Origin: Brevinematales bacterium
GTDB lineage: Bacteria > Spirochaetota > Brevinematia > Brevinematales > GWF1-51-8
DNA length: 42,013 bases
Assembly: GCA_013177895.1 (NCBI GenBank)
Contig: JABLXV010000026.1
Location: forward strand, 1-42,013
Reading direction: 5' to 3'
The notes under the pieces: model-generated
The model's input: the letters and a program-made list of their open reading frames with translations, nothing else
Told to the model about the DNA's origin: nothing
Database searches by the model: none
Position numbers and translations under genes: made by a program
Shown here: in pieces, positions 16,013 to 24,370 of the stretch
Position numbering within the stretch: the first letter of the stretch is position 1
How the letters are laid out: each line of letters starts with the position of its first letter

Positions 16013-16861
16013 ATGGTAAAAGGAATCTATACCGGCGCGAGCGGAATGATCGCCACCGAGAACGAACTCAACTCGGTCGCGAACAACCTCGCTAACGTCA
16101 ACACCGACGGGTATAAAATGGAGACAAGCGTCCTCAAGGCGTTCCCGGAGATGCTTGTCAAACGGCTGAATGACGACGGGCTGGTGGTATTCCCGCTCGG
16201 CTCCTACGACCTCGGCCCGGTGGTCGGGAAAATGGGCACCGGCGTGGAGTTCAACGAAGCGTTCATCCGTTTCGAGCAGGGCAACCTGCAGGAGACCGGC
16301 AACGAGTTCGATTTCGCGCTCGAGGGTCAGGGTTTTATGACTATCATGACTCCCGACGGGGAACGCTATACCCGCGACGGGAATTTTAAGATAAGCGTGG
16401 ACGGCTTTCTGGTCGATAAGGAAGGAAATAAGGTGCTCGGCGAGAACGGGCCTATCCAGATCGGCCAGAATAATTTTGCGATCGATAACTTCGGTAACGT
16501 CTATGCCAACGCGGACGTCCCGTGGAACCAGTTCACCGACAAGTCCGGCAACGACTGGAAGAATATAATCAAGCTCGATAAACTGAAGATCGTCGATTTC
16601 CAGGAGAAACGCTACCTGAAGCGCGAGGGGTACAGTATGTACGCCGCGACCGAACTTTCCGGCCCCGCGTTCGTGATGCCCGATAATATCAAACCGAAGG
16701 TCTATCAGGGCTTTGTCGAGAAATCGAACGTTAACCCCGTATGGGAAATGACGCGGATGATAGAAATACAGCGCCTCTACGAGGCGAACCAGAAGGCCAT
16801 CCAGACCGAGGACGAGATGCTGAATAAAGTCATCAACCAGGTCGGACGGGGAATGGCGTAG
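16013..16861 (+). CDS. flgF: Flagellar hook-basal body (rod) protein, FlgF/FlhO type
   Basis: A 282-residue rod/hook-family protein exported by the flagellar type III system, so it has no signal peptide. The N-terminal rod motif is clear, GIYTGASGMIATENELNSVA then NNLANVNTDGYK. The middle shows ALEGQGFMTIMTPDGERYTR and GNFKISVDGFLVDKEGNKVL, as in FlgF/FlgG. The C-terminal motif is EKSNVNPVWEMTRMIEIQRL followed by YEANQKAIQTEDEML. GGGAGG at 16003-16007 fixes the start. Spirochaetes usually place two such genes (flhO/flgF and flgG) side by side; here only one is present, and the operon ends in a terminator. Its partners are the two OmpA-type genes upstream. FlgG cannot be excluded from length alone. 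Confidence 0.87.
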   Translation: MVKGIYTGASGMIATENELNSVANNLANVNTDGYKMETSVLKAFPEMLVKRLNDDGLVVFPLGSYDLGPVVGKMGTGVEFNEAFIRFEQGNLQETGNEFDFALEGQGFMTIMTPDGERYTRDGNFKISVDGFLVDKEGNKVLGENGPIQIGQNNFAIDNFGNVYANADVPWNQFTDKSGNDWKNIIKLDKLKIVDFQEKRYLKREGYSMYAATELSGPAFVMPDNIKPKVYQGFVEKSNVNPVWEMTRMIEIQRLYEANQKAIQTEDEMLNKVINQVGRGMA

Positions 16862-16872
16862 CACCGTTTTTT

Positions 16873-16919
16873 AAATAAAAAACGCCCCGCGGATATGATA
16901 AATGTTCGCGGGGCGATTG
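16873..16919. terminator. Bidirectional terminator between convergent genes
   Basis: CGCCCCGCG (16883-16891) pairs with CGCGGGGCG (16907-16915) across a 15-nt loop. An A-rich run precedes it (16873-16882) and TTGTTTTAT follows, so each strand reads GC stem then U-rich tract. It serves the rod gene on the plus strand and the YfhO gene, which ends at 16938, on the minus strand. Confidence 0.85.
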
Positions 16920-16937
16920 TTTTATATCGGCTTACTC

Positions 16938-19508
16938 TTAAACTTCCTCATCCTTGCGGCGGAGATACCCGATCAGGTAAATAATCCCGTAGATCGCGGA
17001 TAGCAGGACGCCCCCTCCGATCACTCCCAGCGAAACCTTCAGAAGCGACGACGCGGGCTCGAACCTGAACTCCACGGTGCAATCCCCTGGCTCGAGCTTG
17101 ACTCCCTGCATGATATAATTCACCTTCAGGAGTTCCGCGGGCTTACCGTCGACATACACCTTCCACTCGGGGTCGAATCGCGTCACATTCAGCAGGATAC
17201 CGCCCTGCTGGTTGGATATGACATTGATTTTCAGATACCACGGCTCATACTCGACCACCTTCTGCGGAATCACGTCCGCGACATTGGTCGAATTATCGGG
17301 CATATTCCCGAGCACGACCGCCGCCTTATGGAAGTCGAACGCGGGATTCGCGAGATACTTCAACGCGTCGGCGTTATTGGTCACCGCCACAAAGGCGGGG
17401 AAAAGCCCCACCCTCGGGAGCGGGTTCTTTACCGCGAACAGGTACTGCGTCGTATTATATATCCCGGGCAAACTCTGGATATAGGCAAAATTCGTGTTAT
17501 TGGTCAGCGAATAGACAAAAATCTGCGGCTGCTGACCCGTATAGATTCTGCCGTCGGTAATCAGGTACTTCACGTTGGCGATCTGGAATAGCCGGACGTT
17601 CAGGTTGATCAGATCGTCCAGCGACTGCACCATACTGCCGTTGACAGTGTTCAGCATAGCCCTGAAGAACGCGTCATACTCGGGTTCGACGCGCGACATG
17701 GCGGTGGTGTCCAATGTATCGATGCCGTAATATTTAAAGTTATGATTCATGTACTCCGAGCCTACCGCAGTCACCGGGATAGCGCCCACCTGAGTTGGGG
17801 TCGGGATATACATAGAGATTCCCACCCTGAATTTATCGGCGTCCTTCGTGAAATAATCGGTCACCCCGTCCTTCACAAAGAATTCCTGCGGGTTAAAATA
17901 AGCCTTATTGATGAAAAAGAGGTTGATGCTCCACAGCTCATAGAAAAGCAGGACGATAAACGGGATAAAGTAGATCACCTTCACCTGCTTGACCAGATTA
18001 TCCTTTCTGATACTCCACACGAGATAAAAGACCGCAAGAGTCAGCACGGAATAAACATTCATCCGCAGGAGCGCGCCGTTCATATTATCATACTGGACTT
18101 TTCCGAGGCTCGCGATAATCCCCGTCCCGGACATCATCAACCCGATCATCCAGAGGAAACCGAGGGCGAGGAGCCCGACCAGAAAGTACATCACGATATT
18201 AAATTCCTGTTGCTCCGGGGAAAGCGCTATTTTCTTCGCGTCCTGGGGCTTATCGGGCTTGGGATATTTCCTGATCGCCTGCAATACCCATTGGAAGCCG
18301 AATGCCGCCAGGATGGAGAACGCAAACGCGAACACCCCGATAAATTTCGCGGGCGCGCGGAGTTTATCCATCATCGGCAGGCGCGACCATATCCAGAAGA
18401 ACGGCGATCCGGGAGGAAATTGGCCGAAGGACAGCAGAAGCGCGGCTATACCGCCCCAGAAGAAAAATTTCGTCGTAAAATCCTTGCGCCTGAACCCGAA
18501 GATGATGCCGAGTATCCCGAATACGATCACGAAATACCCGACCGATTCGCTGTTTCCGCAATACGGCTTCGTCCCCCAGTAGGGCATCTCCTTATCGCCG
18601 GAAATCGCCCCGTGGTAGCCGAACGCCAGATTATCCAATACCTCGCGCGGATCCATCGACCACGCGGTTATAAATTTCCACTTCTCGTCTTCCGATTGCT
18701 TCGGTTCATTCACCGCCTCGCCCGTACTGATACCCCGGAACTTGAATGTGCTGATCAGCCCCTTCAGGCTGTGCGCGTATGCCAGCAGGAATACTATCCC
18801 GATCATGGCAATTTTCCCGATTGCCAGCAGCGCTTTTTTAGCGTCAATTTTTTCTTCCGGGCTACCGGGAGATTTCCTGAATATAAGAAAGACGGTATAA
18901 ATTGCTATCAGTACGAAGAAATACATTCCGCGCTGGGGATCGTTGATAATCATCATCGCCCCGGAGATACCGGTCATAATCAGCGACACGACCGTCTTGA
19001 GGATACTTTTATTCGCCTTATCGAACGCGAGTGTCAGGAAGTAGAAGATCATCGCGGGATACGGAACCATGCTCACGACGCTGATATGCCCGCCGAACAC
19101 CAGCGCGATAAAGTGCGGGGTGAACGAATACGCGACCGCCCCGAATATCGCCCCATACCATTCCGCGCCGAGTTTCTTCAGGAGCAGATAGGAGAATATC
19201 AGCGCCAGCGAGATGGATGCGGCATACGCGAGCGCAATCGATACATTCAGGGGGAACAGCGCTAAAAATCCAATCCAGAGCGCTGTCGGAAATTCCCCCA
19301 GGTTTATCCCCAGCCAGTTGGCGCTCATCCAGTTCCCGGTAATCCCGTTCTGGATGGCGTGCAGGTAGACGCTTCTCGACGCGAAGTTTCCGTCGCCTCC
19401 CTGGATAGCCGCCCCGAGAAAGATCGAATTATAAAATAAAAATAACGGCAGTATGACGGCTACCGCGATAACTATTACGGTTATCCAGATTGAGGACGAT
19501 TTTTTCAT
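16938..19508 (-). CDS. YfhO-family membrane protein (GT-C glycosyltransferase type)
   Basis: An 856-residue integral membrane protein. About a dozen hydrophobic segments fill the first ~520 residues (starting WITVIVIAVAVILPLFLFYN), and a soluble domain of ~330 residues follows, with a final membrane helix (LGVIGGGVLLSAIYGIIYLI). The features QGGDGNFASRSVYLHAIQNG and YSFTPHFIAL near the N-terminus and TRFDPEWKVYVDGKPAELLK near the C-terminus are typical of YfhO, a family implicated in adding sugars to lipoteichoic or surface glycans from lipid-linked donors. ATG 19508 is preferred to ATG 19520, because GGAG lies 7 nt upstream of the former. It follows the methyltransferase gene directly (TAAATGG), so the two are one unit. 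Role in glycan decoration is inferred. Confidence 0.8.
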   Translation of the reverse strand: MKKSSSIWITVIVIAVAVILPLFLFYNSIFLGAAIQGGDGNFASRSVYLHAIQNGITGNWMSANWLGINLGEFPTALWIGFLALFPLNVSIALAYAASISLALIFSYLLLKKLGAEWYGAIFGAVAYSFTPHFIALVFGGHISVVSMVPYPAMIFYFLTLAFDKANKSILKTVVSLIMTGISGAMMIINDPQRGMYFFVLIAIYTVFLIFRKSPGSPEEKIDAKKALLAIGKIAMIGIVFLLAYAHSLKGLISTFKFRGISTGEAVNEPKQSEDEKWKFITAWSMDPREVLDNLAFGYHGAISGDKEMPYWGTKPYCGNSESVGYFVIVFGILGIIFGFRRKDFTTKFFFWGGIAALLLSFGQFPPGSPFFWIWSRLPMMDKLRAPAKFIGVFAFAFSILAAFGFQWVLQAIRKYPKPDKPQDAKKIALSPEQQEFNIVMYFLVGLLALGFLWMIGLMMSGTGIIASLGKVQYDNMNGALLRMNVYSVLTLAVFYLVWSIRKDNLVKQVKVIYFIPFIVLLFYELWSINLFFINKAYFNPQEFFVKDGVTDYFTKDADKFRVGISMYIPTPTQVGAIPVTAVGSEYMNHNFKYYGIDTLDTTAMSRVEPEYDAFFRAMLNTVNGSMVQSLDDLINLNVRLFQIANVKYLITDGRIYTGQQPQIFVYSLTNNTNFAYIQSLPGIYNTTQYLFAVKNPLPRVGLFPAFVAVTNNADALKYLANPAFDFHKAAVVLGNMPDNSTNVADVIPQKVVEYEPWYLKINVISNQQGGILLNVTRFDPEWKVYVDGKPAELLKVNYIMQGVKLEPGDCTVEFRFEPASSLLKVSLGVIGGGVLLSAIYGIIYLIGYLRRKDEEV

Positions 19509-19520
19509 ATTTTTCTCCAT

Positions 19521-20192
19521 TTATTGTTTTTGACTGACCGCGATGATTCGATGAGAGAGACGGGGAAATAATCCCGCGAAAAAGCGGCTTACCGCCCCCT
19601 TGAACGGGAATATGATATCGCCGGAAACTTTTTTTATGATAAACCCGTGCTCTTTAAGCGCCTTTTTGAATAGCCGCTTGGTATAGTCCCTGAAATGCAT
19701 CGACCCGTAGCGCGCGCTGTTGATCGGCGGGATATCGAGAAATATCAGGATAAAGGTCGCCAACTGATAGATGTTGGGTACCGACGCGATAAACGTTCCG
19801 CCGGGCTTCAGTACACGGAACGCCTCTGCCATCACGAACTCGGGGTTCACGATATGCTCGAGCACCTCGGTGGAGATCACCAGATCGAAACTGTTATCTT
19901 CGTACGGTAGAATATTCTTCGATATGTCGTGGCAAACAGCATTGATTCCCTTCCCGCACATGATACCTACTCCGGTATCGGAGATATCCACCGAGTGCTT
20001 CTCCACGGCGGAATCGAGCATATCCAGCATCATGCCGTTACCCCCGCCGATATCGAGAACACTGCTATAGACGATCTTTCGTTTTTTTATCAGGTTCAGG
20101 ACTTTTTTATGAAGAATCGGCTCATCATACTTACCATCGGAAAATATTTTATTAAATATCTGTTTCTGGTCGGCGTTATCGAACTGTTCCAC
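19521..20192 (-). CDS. SAM-dependent methyltransferase, class I (a)
   Basis: A 223-residue Rossmann methyltransferase. Motif I is VLDIGGGNGMML (near residue 45) and SVDISDT is the acidic strand-2 end; NSFDLVISTEVLEHIVNPE and LKPGGTFIASVPNI follow. The second half, FRDYTKRLFKKALKEHGFII and the final LFPRLSHRIIAVSQ, resembles two neighbouring methyltransferases. I chose GTG 20192 because CTCCT on the plus strand (20198-20202) is an AGGAG site 5 nt upstream; an ATG at 20267 would add 25 residues without support and reach toward the divergent promoter. The substrate is unknown, probably a lipid, sugar or glycan, given the cluster. The gene is divergent from the next one. Confidence 0.82.
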   Translation of the reverse strand: MEQFDNADQKQIFNKIFSDGKYDEPILHKKVLNLIKKRKIVYSSVLDIGGGNGMMLDMLDSAVEKHSVDISDTGVGIMCGKGINAVCHDISKNILPYEDNSFDLVISTEVLEHIVNPEFVMAEAFRVLKPGGTFIASVPNIYQLATFILIFLDIPPINSARYGSMHFRDYTKRLFKKALKEHGFIIKKVSGDIIFPFKGAVSRFFAGLFPRLSHRIIAVSQKQ

Positions 20193-20278
20193 ACTCGCTC
20201 CTATAGTTCGGCGTTCCGATATTCTAATATGCCACAAGCCGTTTGTCAATTTCCTCTCATAGCTCATAGCGGGGATTA

Positions 20279-20307
20279 TTGACTTTTCCCGCCCCCCTGT
20301 TTAAGAT
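20279..20307 (+). promoter_or_regulatory. Promoter of the rightward methyltransferase gene
   Basis: TTGACT (20279-20284), a 17-bp spacer and TAAGAT (20302-20307). The ATG follows at 20335 with AGGAG about 7 nt upstream. The 142-bp intergenic stretch is shared with the divergent methyltransferase. Confidence 0.5.
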
Positions 20308-20334
20308 ATTTGGACTGAAAACAGGAGCTCCGAT

Positions 20335-21039
20335 ATGCCCGGGAAAAGTGTGGTTGAAAAATTCAACAACGAACGTTATAACAACGACGAAAGTATGAAT
20401 CTGAAAAATAGTATGAATACGTTAAGATACAATCTTATCGTAAAAAGAATAGAAAAAATTATGAAAACAAATCCGGTAAAAAATCCGAAAATCATCGACT
20501 TGGGATGCGGCCCGGGGCATCTGTGTAAAAGTATTCACGAAAAGGGATTCCCGGTTATCGGGGTGGATATTTCGGAAAATTCCCTGAAACTGGTCCGCGA
20601 AAAAGGTATCCCGACGATAAAAGCGGATTTGCAGGAAAAACTCCCGTTTAAGGACGACGAACTGGATATTTTAGTCGCTTCGGAGGTCGTCGAGCATATA
20701 TTCGATACGGAAACATTTATGTCCGAATTGAAGCGGGTAATGAAACCCGGCGGATCGATCATTATAACCACTCCGAACGTCGCGTCCTTAGCACGGCGTT
20801 TCTTGTTATTTTTCGGGAAAAATCCGTACCTCGATTATAAACTCTCCGGTACCGCCGGGCATGTCCGGTATTTCACGTTTAAAAATATGCGGGATTTCGC
20901 GCGCCAGTTCGGTTTGAAAGTCGTATCGTTGGAGACCGACGCAGTCAATCTTTCCGGTTCAGGGAAGCTGTATTCCCGGCTGCTCGGGAAAATCTTCCCG
21001 ACTTTCGGTAAGACCATTATTCTACAGTGCGTAAAATAA
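20335..21039 (+). CDS. SAM-dependent methyltransferase, class I (b)
   Basis: A 234-residue methyltransferase with motif I IIDLGCGPGHLCKS at ~53, the strand-2 acidic end VIGVDISENS, and DILVASEVVEHIFDT then MKPGGSIIITTPNVASLA. The C-terminal half ends LLGKIFPTFGKTIILQCVK, the same ending style as the neighbouring methyltransferases, so these are paralogues. Lys- and Asn-rich residues 10-50 differ from the others and may cover the substrate. AGGAG before the ATG supports the start. It lies upstream of a third methyltransferase and reads away from the first. The substrate is unknown; methylation of a sugar or lipid in surface-glycan assembly is inferred. Confidence 0.82.
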   Translation: MPGKSVVEKFNNERYNNDESMNLKNSMNTLRYNLIVKRIEKIMKTNPVKNPKIIDLGCGPGHLCKSIHEKGFPVIGVDISENSLKLVREKGIPTIKADLQEKLPFKDDELDILVASEVVEHIFDTETFMSELKRVMKPGGSIIITTPNVASLARRFLLFFGKNPYLDYKLSGTAGHVRYFTFKNMRDFARQFGLKVVSLETDAVNLSGSGKLYSRLLGKIFPTFGKTIILQCVK

Positions 21040-21098
21040 TTTATTCCGCGTTTCGCGGGTACGCATTATATTTACCCTAATTCAAGGAGATTTGTTTC

Positions 21099-21866
21099 AT
21101 GGACAACACTTCGATGCAAAAAGACTCCTTTCACGAAGAAGGAAAAATGTGGATCTGGGATCTCCGGCACCGGCAGATGTTCTGGGAGGCCGAACGTGTG
21201 ATCCGTGATAATAAAATTGATAAGCCCGCGGTGGTGGATTACGCCGCATGCGGCGGGGAAGTGCTTACCGAGATTCACCGGAAATACCCCTCCGCGTACT
21301 GTTACGGCCTCGACCTCGTTTCCTCATCCATCGATACCCTGAAGGCTCAGGGGATTGCAGGAAAGACACACGACCTCGAGAACCCGCTCACTCTCGACCG
21401 TAAATTCGACATCGCGCTCGCCGGCGAGGTGATCGAGCACCTCATTTCCCCGGATAATTTTCTCTACTCCATCAATAAAAATCTCAACGACGGCGGCACC
21501 CTGATACTGTCTTTCCCCAACGCTATGCATATCATTTCGATACTTACCCAGGCATTCCTCGACCTGCCCCCGTGGACAGGCGCGCGTTACCGTTCCTTCC
21601 ATATCCGCGAGTACACCCTGAGACTGACGCGCCGTCTTTTAGCCGCGCACGGCTTTAAGGTTATCCGCCGCTACGGGAACGAGATTCCCTATATGCCGGC
21701 ATTTACCCGCGTGTTTACCCGTGTCTTTCCCCGTTGGGGAAGGTGTATTATACTGGTCGCGAAAAAAGTCGCCCCGCCGAACGAGGAGATGATTAAAAAT
21801 ACGGGCGCAATTTCCGACACGATGAAGCTCCTGAAATTCCTGAAACAGAATAAGCAGTGGAAATAA
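21099..21866 (+). CDS. SAM-dependent methyltransferase-like protein (c), variant motif I
   Basis: A 255-residue protein of the same family as its two neighbours: FDIALAGEVIEHLISPDNFL, NDGGTLILSFPNAMHIIS, RSFHIREYTLRLTRRLLAAH and VFPRWGRCIILVAKK align in order. Motif I, however, reads VVDYAACGGEVL in place of the usual DxGxGxG, with GLDLVSSS as the acidic strand-2 end. The glycine pattern is reduced, so SAM binding may be altered. A charged tail after residue 230 (KQNKQWK end) is unique. AAGGAG lies 8 nt before the ATG. The next gene, an ATPase, starts 25 bp after the stop, so the two may be co-transcribed. Confidence 0.72.
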   Translation: MDNTSMQKDSFHEEGKMWIWDLRHRQMFWEAERVIRDNKIDKPAVVDYAACGGEVLTEIHRKYPSAYCYGLDLVSSSIDTLKAQGIAGKTHDLENPLTLDRKFDIALAGEVIEHLISPDNFLYSINKNLNDGGTLILSFPNAMHIISILTQAFLDLPPWTGARYRSFHIREYTLRLTRRLLAAHGFKVIRRYGNEIPYMPAFTRVFTRVFPRWGRCIILVAKKVAPPNEEMIKNTGAISDTMKLLKFLKQNKQWK

Positions 21867-21891
21867 AATCTCCTGTATCTTTAGGTAATAC

Positions 21892-24204
21892 ATGAAAATC
21901 ACAGAAGCAGAAATCCGTCATGCCGGCCCGCTGAAAAAGCAGACCGTGACTTTCGAACCCGTCACCCTGATTGTCGGGAATAACGAACGGGGAAAAACCA
22001 CCCTTTCGGATGTCCTCATCCGCGAACTTTTCCAGCCGTCCAAGGGAAAATCCAAATCCCCCGCCGATAACGTCATCAATCCGCGCTTTCAGGATACGTG
22101 CGACGTCAAAATCACTACCGACGGCGAACAACTACCCGGCGATCTTGCCGGCTACGCGTCCCTCCTGGTTATCCGCGAGGGCGACATCCGATGGTCGTGG
22201 AAATCCGGCAAGGACATCGAATCGAAGGATTACTGGAATACGGATATCAAAGAGGTGCTGTACGGGCGGGACGGGGTCTTCACTAAGATCAACGCGGAAT
22301 TAGGCGAACTCCTCGGGGTGCGCACCAACGCGAGCTGGCTGATGCAGCTTCGGAAAAACACCGCGCAGTACCGCGAAGCGGTCGTCCATGCGTGCGGGGA
22401 AATCGGCCGCGCCAAATCCGCGCGCGAGCGTCTCGCGGGACTCACCGCCGATTATGCCGCTGTTCGCGCCGAATGGGAGCGCCAGCAGGCCGGCCTGCAG
22501 GTCAACGACCTCCAGCGGAAATACGACGCGGGGTTCACCTACTTCCGGCTGATCGACGAGAAAAAAAAGAATAACGAAGAACTCGCCGCCATCGAGGCGC
22601 GCGGCCCGGAGAAAATCCGCAAGGACTGGGTCGACGCCGAACGGGAATCCGTCCGTCTGGACGGCGAAATCGCTATAGAAGAACAGAAGCTGAAGAGCCT
22701 GAAATCCGACAGCAGTAACCTTACTGAATTCGACAGGAGTATCGCCGAGAAGGAGGAATACCTCCGCAGGAAACAGGCCGAACTGGACGGGCTTTCCCGG
22801 AGCACGGGGAATGCCAAACCCGCCGGCTCGCGGACGGCGTTGACAGTGATTGCGTCGGTGTTAACCGTACTCGGGTTGACCGGGATAACCCTGACAATCC
22901 TCGCGATGATGAAAAAACTCGACTTCGACCCTATCGTCCTCCTGCTTCTCTCCATCGCGTTCTTTCTCCCGGGTACTGCGGGCATCATATACGCAATCGC
23001 CGCCCCCCGGCCGGCGCAGCAGCAGAACGCCGGACTTCACATGCAGGCCGGCCTGCTGAACGAGACGATCGGGAATACCCGCGCGGAGATCGACGGGCTT
23101 ATCCGCCGGCGCGCCGCGTTACAGGCCGCGCTTTCTGAGAACACCCCGGAATCGATCGAGCGTAGGCTCGCGGAACTCCGTGCTAGGCAGACCGCGACCG
23201 ACGCGGTCAAGCGCGAGCTGCGGCTGGTGTACGCGTCGATAGATCAGGTCGAGGCGGCATGCGGCAGGCTGTCCGAGCTTCGCGGGCGCGCGGGAAATCT
23301 CGACTCGTCGATGGATCAGACCCGCCGGGCGGTCGAGGAATTATTCGGTAACGATAATGAAACCTATATTCAAAGCGAGATGAAAACCCTCCAGAAGGAA
23401 ATATCGAAAAAGACCGGCGGCACGGATATAAAATATATCGAGGAGCAGTTCGCGGAGCTCGACGGACGGAAAAACGGGATCGAGGCGGAAATGTCCGCCC
23501 TACGGCAATCGATAGAAAGCGCGACCTCCGGGGCGCGTTCGGGTGCGCAGACCGCCTATTCGGCGTTCCTCCGGGACTTCGGGAAAAGCGCCGACCGTAT
23601 CCGTTCGTTCTACAGCGAGATCGAACGCGTTATCCCCGGCGAGAACCCCTACCTCCTCTTCGGAATCGCGGAGACTCTCGAGGAATGGGAACGGAGGATC
23701 GACGCGGATATCCGTTACTCCCAGATCGCGGATAAGGCGTTCACAGGGATACAGGCCAATGTGGATATCCTCCTCAACGGCGTGTTCCGCAGCGCGGGCT
23801 TTAGTAAAGCGCTCGCCGCCATCTCCGGCGGATTTTATACCGGCGTGGAGACCGTCATCAGACCAAACTCCCCGCGCGGCGGGAACGATATCGAGATCGG
23901 CGCGATCACCTCGTCGGGCGAGAAATACCGTTTCGCCGATCTGAGCACCGGGGCGCGGAATATGTTCTATTTCGCCATCCGTATGGGTATCGCGATCGAC
24001 CGTTTCGCGCAGACCCCGTACATATTCCTGCTCGACGACGCGTTCCTCTCATTCGACCATGACCGCCGCCGGAACGCCCTCACCCTGCTGAAGGAGTATG
24101 CCGGGATGGGATGGCAGATCATCTATTTCAGCGTGAACGACCTTTCGATGGAGAACACGTTCGCCGAAGTCTTCGGCGGCGACTTTATGAAACTCGTCCT
24201 GTAA
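21892..24204 (+). CDS. SMC/Rad50-like ATPase with two membrane segments (YhaN type)
   Basis: A 770-residue ABC-type ATPase. Residues 29-37 are the Walker A motif GNNERGKTT. Long coiled coil covers about 165-310 and 385-560. Between them two hydrophobic stretches (roughly 314-336 and 343-365) look like membrane helices. The C-terminal half carries the ABC signature-like LSTGARNMFYFAIRMG (~684) and Walker B YIFLLDDAFLSFD (~710-722), with a final IIYFSVND (D-loop/switch). This is the head-coil-head plan of Rad50/SbcC, and the membrane insertion resembles Bacillus YhaN. A nuclease partner such as SbcD/YhaO would be expected, but none is adjacent; it sits in a glycan cluster. Only a weak AGGT precedes the ATG. 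Function is unknown; DNA repair or envelope-linked roles are both possible. Confidence 0.75.
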   Translation: MKITEAEIRHAGPLKKQTVTFEPVTLIVGNNERGKTTLSDVLIRELFQPSKGKSKSPADNVINPRFQDTCDVKITTDGEQLPGDLAGYASLLVIREGDIRWSWKSGKDIESKDYWNTDIKEVLYGRDGVFTKINAELGELLGVRTNASWLMQLRKNTAQYREAVVHACGEIGRAKSARERLAGLTADYAAVRAEWERQQAGLQVNDLQRKYDAGFTYFRLIDEKKKNNEELAAIEARGPEKIRKDWVDAERESVRLDGEIAIEEQKLKSLKSDSSNLTEFDRSIAEKEEYLRRKQAELDGLSRSTGNAKPAGSRTALTVIASVLTVLGLTGITLTILAMMKKLDFDPIVLLLLSIAFFLPGTAGIIYAIAAPRPAQQQNAGLHMQAGLLNETIGNTRAEIDGLIRRRAALQAALSENTPESIERRLAELRARQTATDAVKRELRLVYASIDQVEAACGRLSELRGRAGNLDSSMDQTRRAVEELFGNDNETYIQSEMKTLQKEISKKTGGTDIKYIEEQFAELDGRKNGIEAEMSALRQSIESATSGARSGAQTAYSAFLRDFGKSADRIRSFYSEIERVIPGENPYLLFGIAETLEEWERRIDADIRYSQIADKAFTGIQANVDILLNGVFRSAGFSKALAAISGGFYTGVETVIRPNSPRGGNDIEIGAITSSGEKYRFADLSTGARNMFYFAIRMGIAIDRFAQTPYIFLLDDAFLSFDHDRRRNALTLLKEYAGMGWQIIYFSVNDLSMENTFAEVFGGDFMKLVL

Positions 24205-24267
24205 ACCTTCGCCTTACCATTCCCTGCCTGCGAAACTCAGTACCGGTTACCTAAAGTAGCCGTAGAT

Positions 24268-24296
24268 TTGATTTGTGAAAGTATCTATGTTAAAAT
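24268..24296 (+). promoter_or_regulatory. Promoter of the GDP-mannose dehydratase gene
   Basis: TTGATT (24268-24273), a 17-bp spacer and TAAAAT (24291-24296). It lies downstream of the first in-frame ATG (24275), which argues that the true start is further on (24338 or 24371). Confidence 0.5.
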
Positions 24297-24370
24297 ATCT
24301 TTCCGTTATTTTATTGAAAGTATTGACAGATAACGGAATGAAAAAAAACGATAGCATATCAGAGGAAAAA

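Noticed and set aside
17742-19265. 507-codon plus-strand open frame opposite the YfhO-type gene
   Set aside because: Arg/His/Glu/Gln-rich antisense composition, no recognisable domain; the membrane protein on the other strand is clear.
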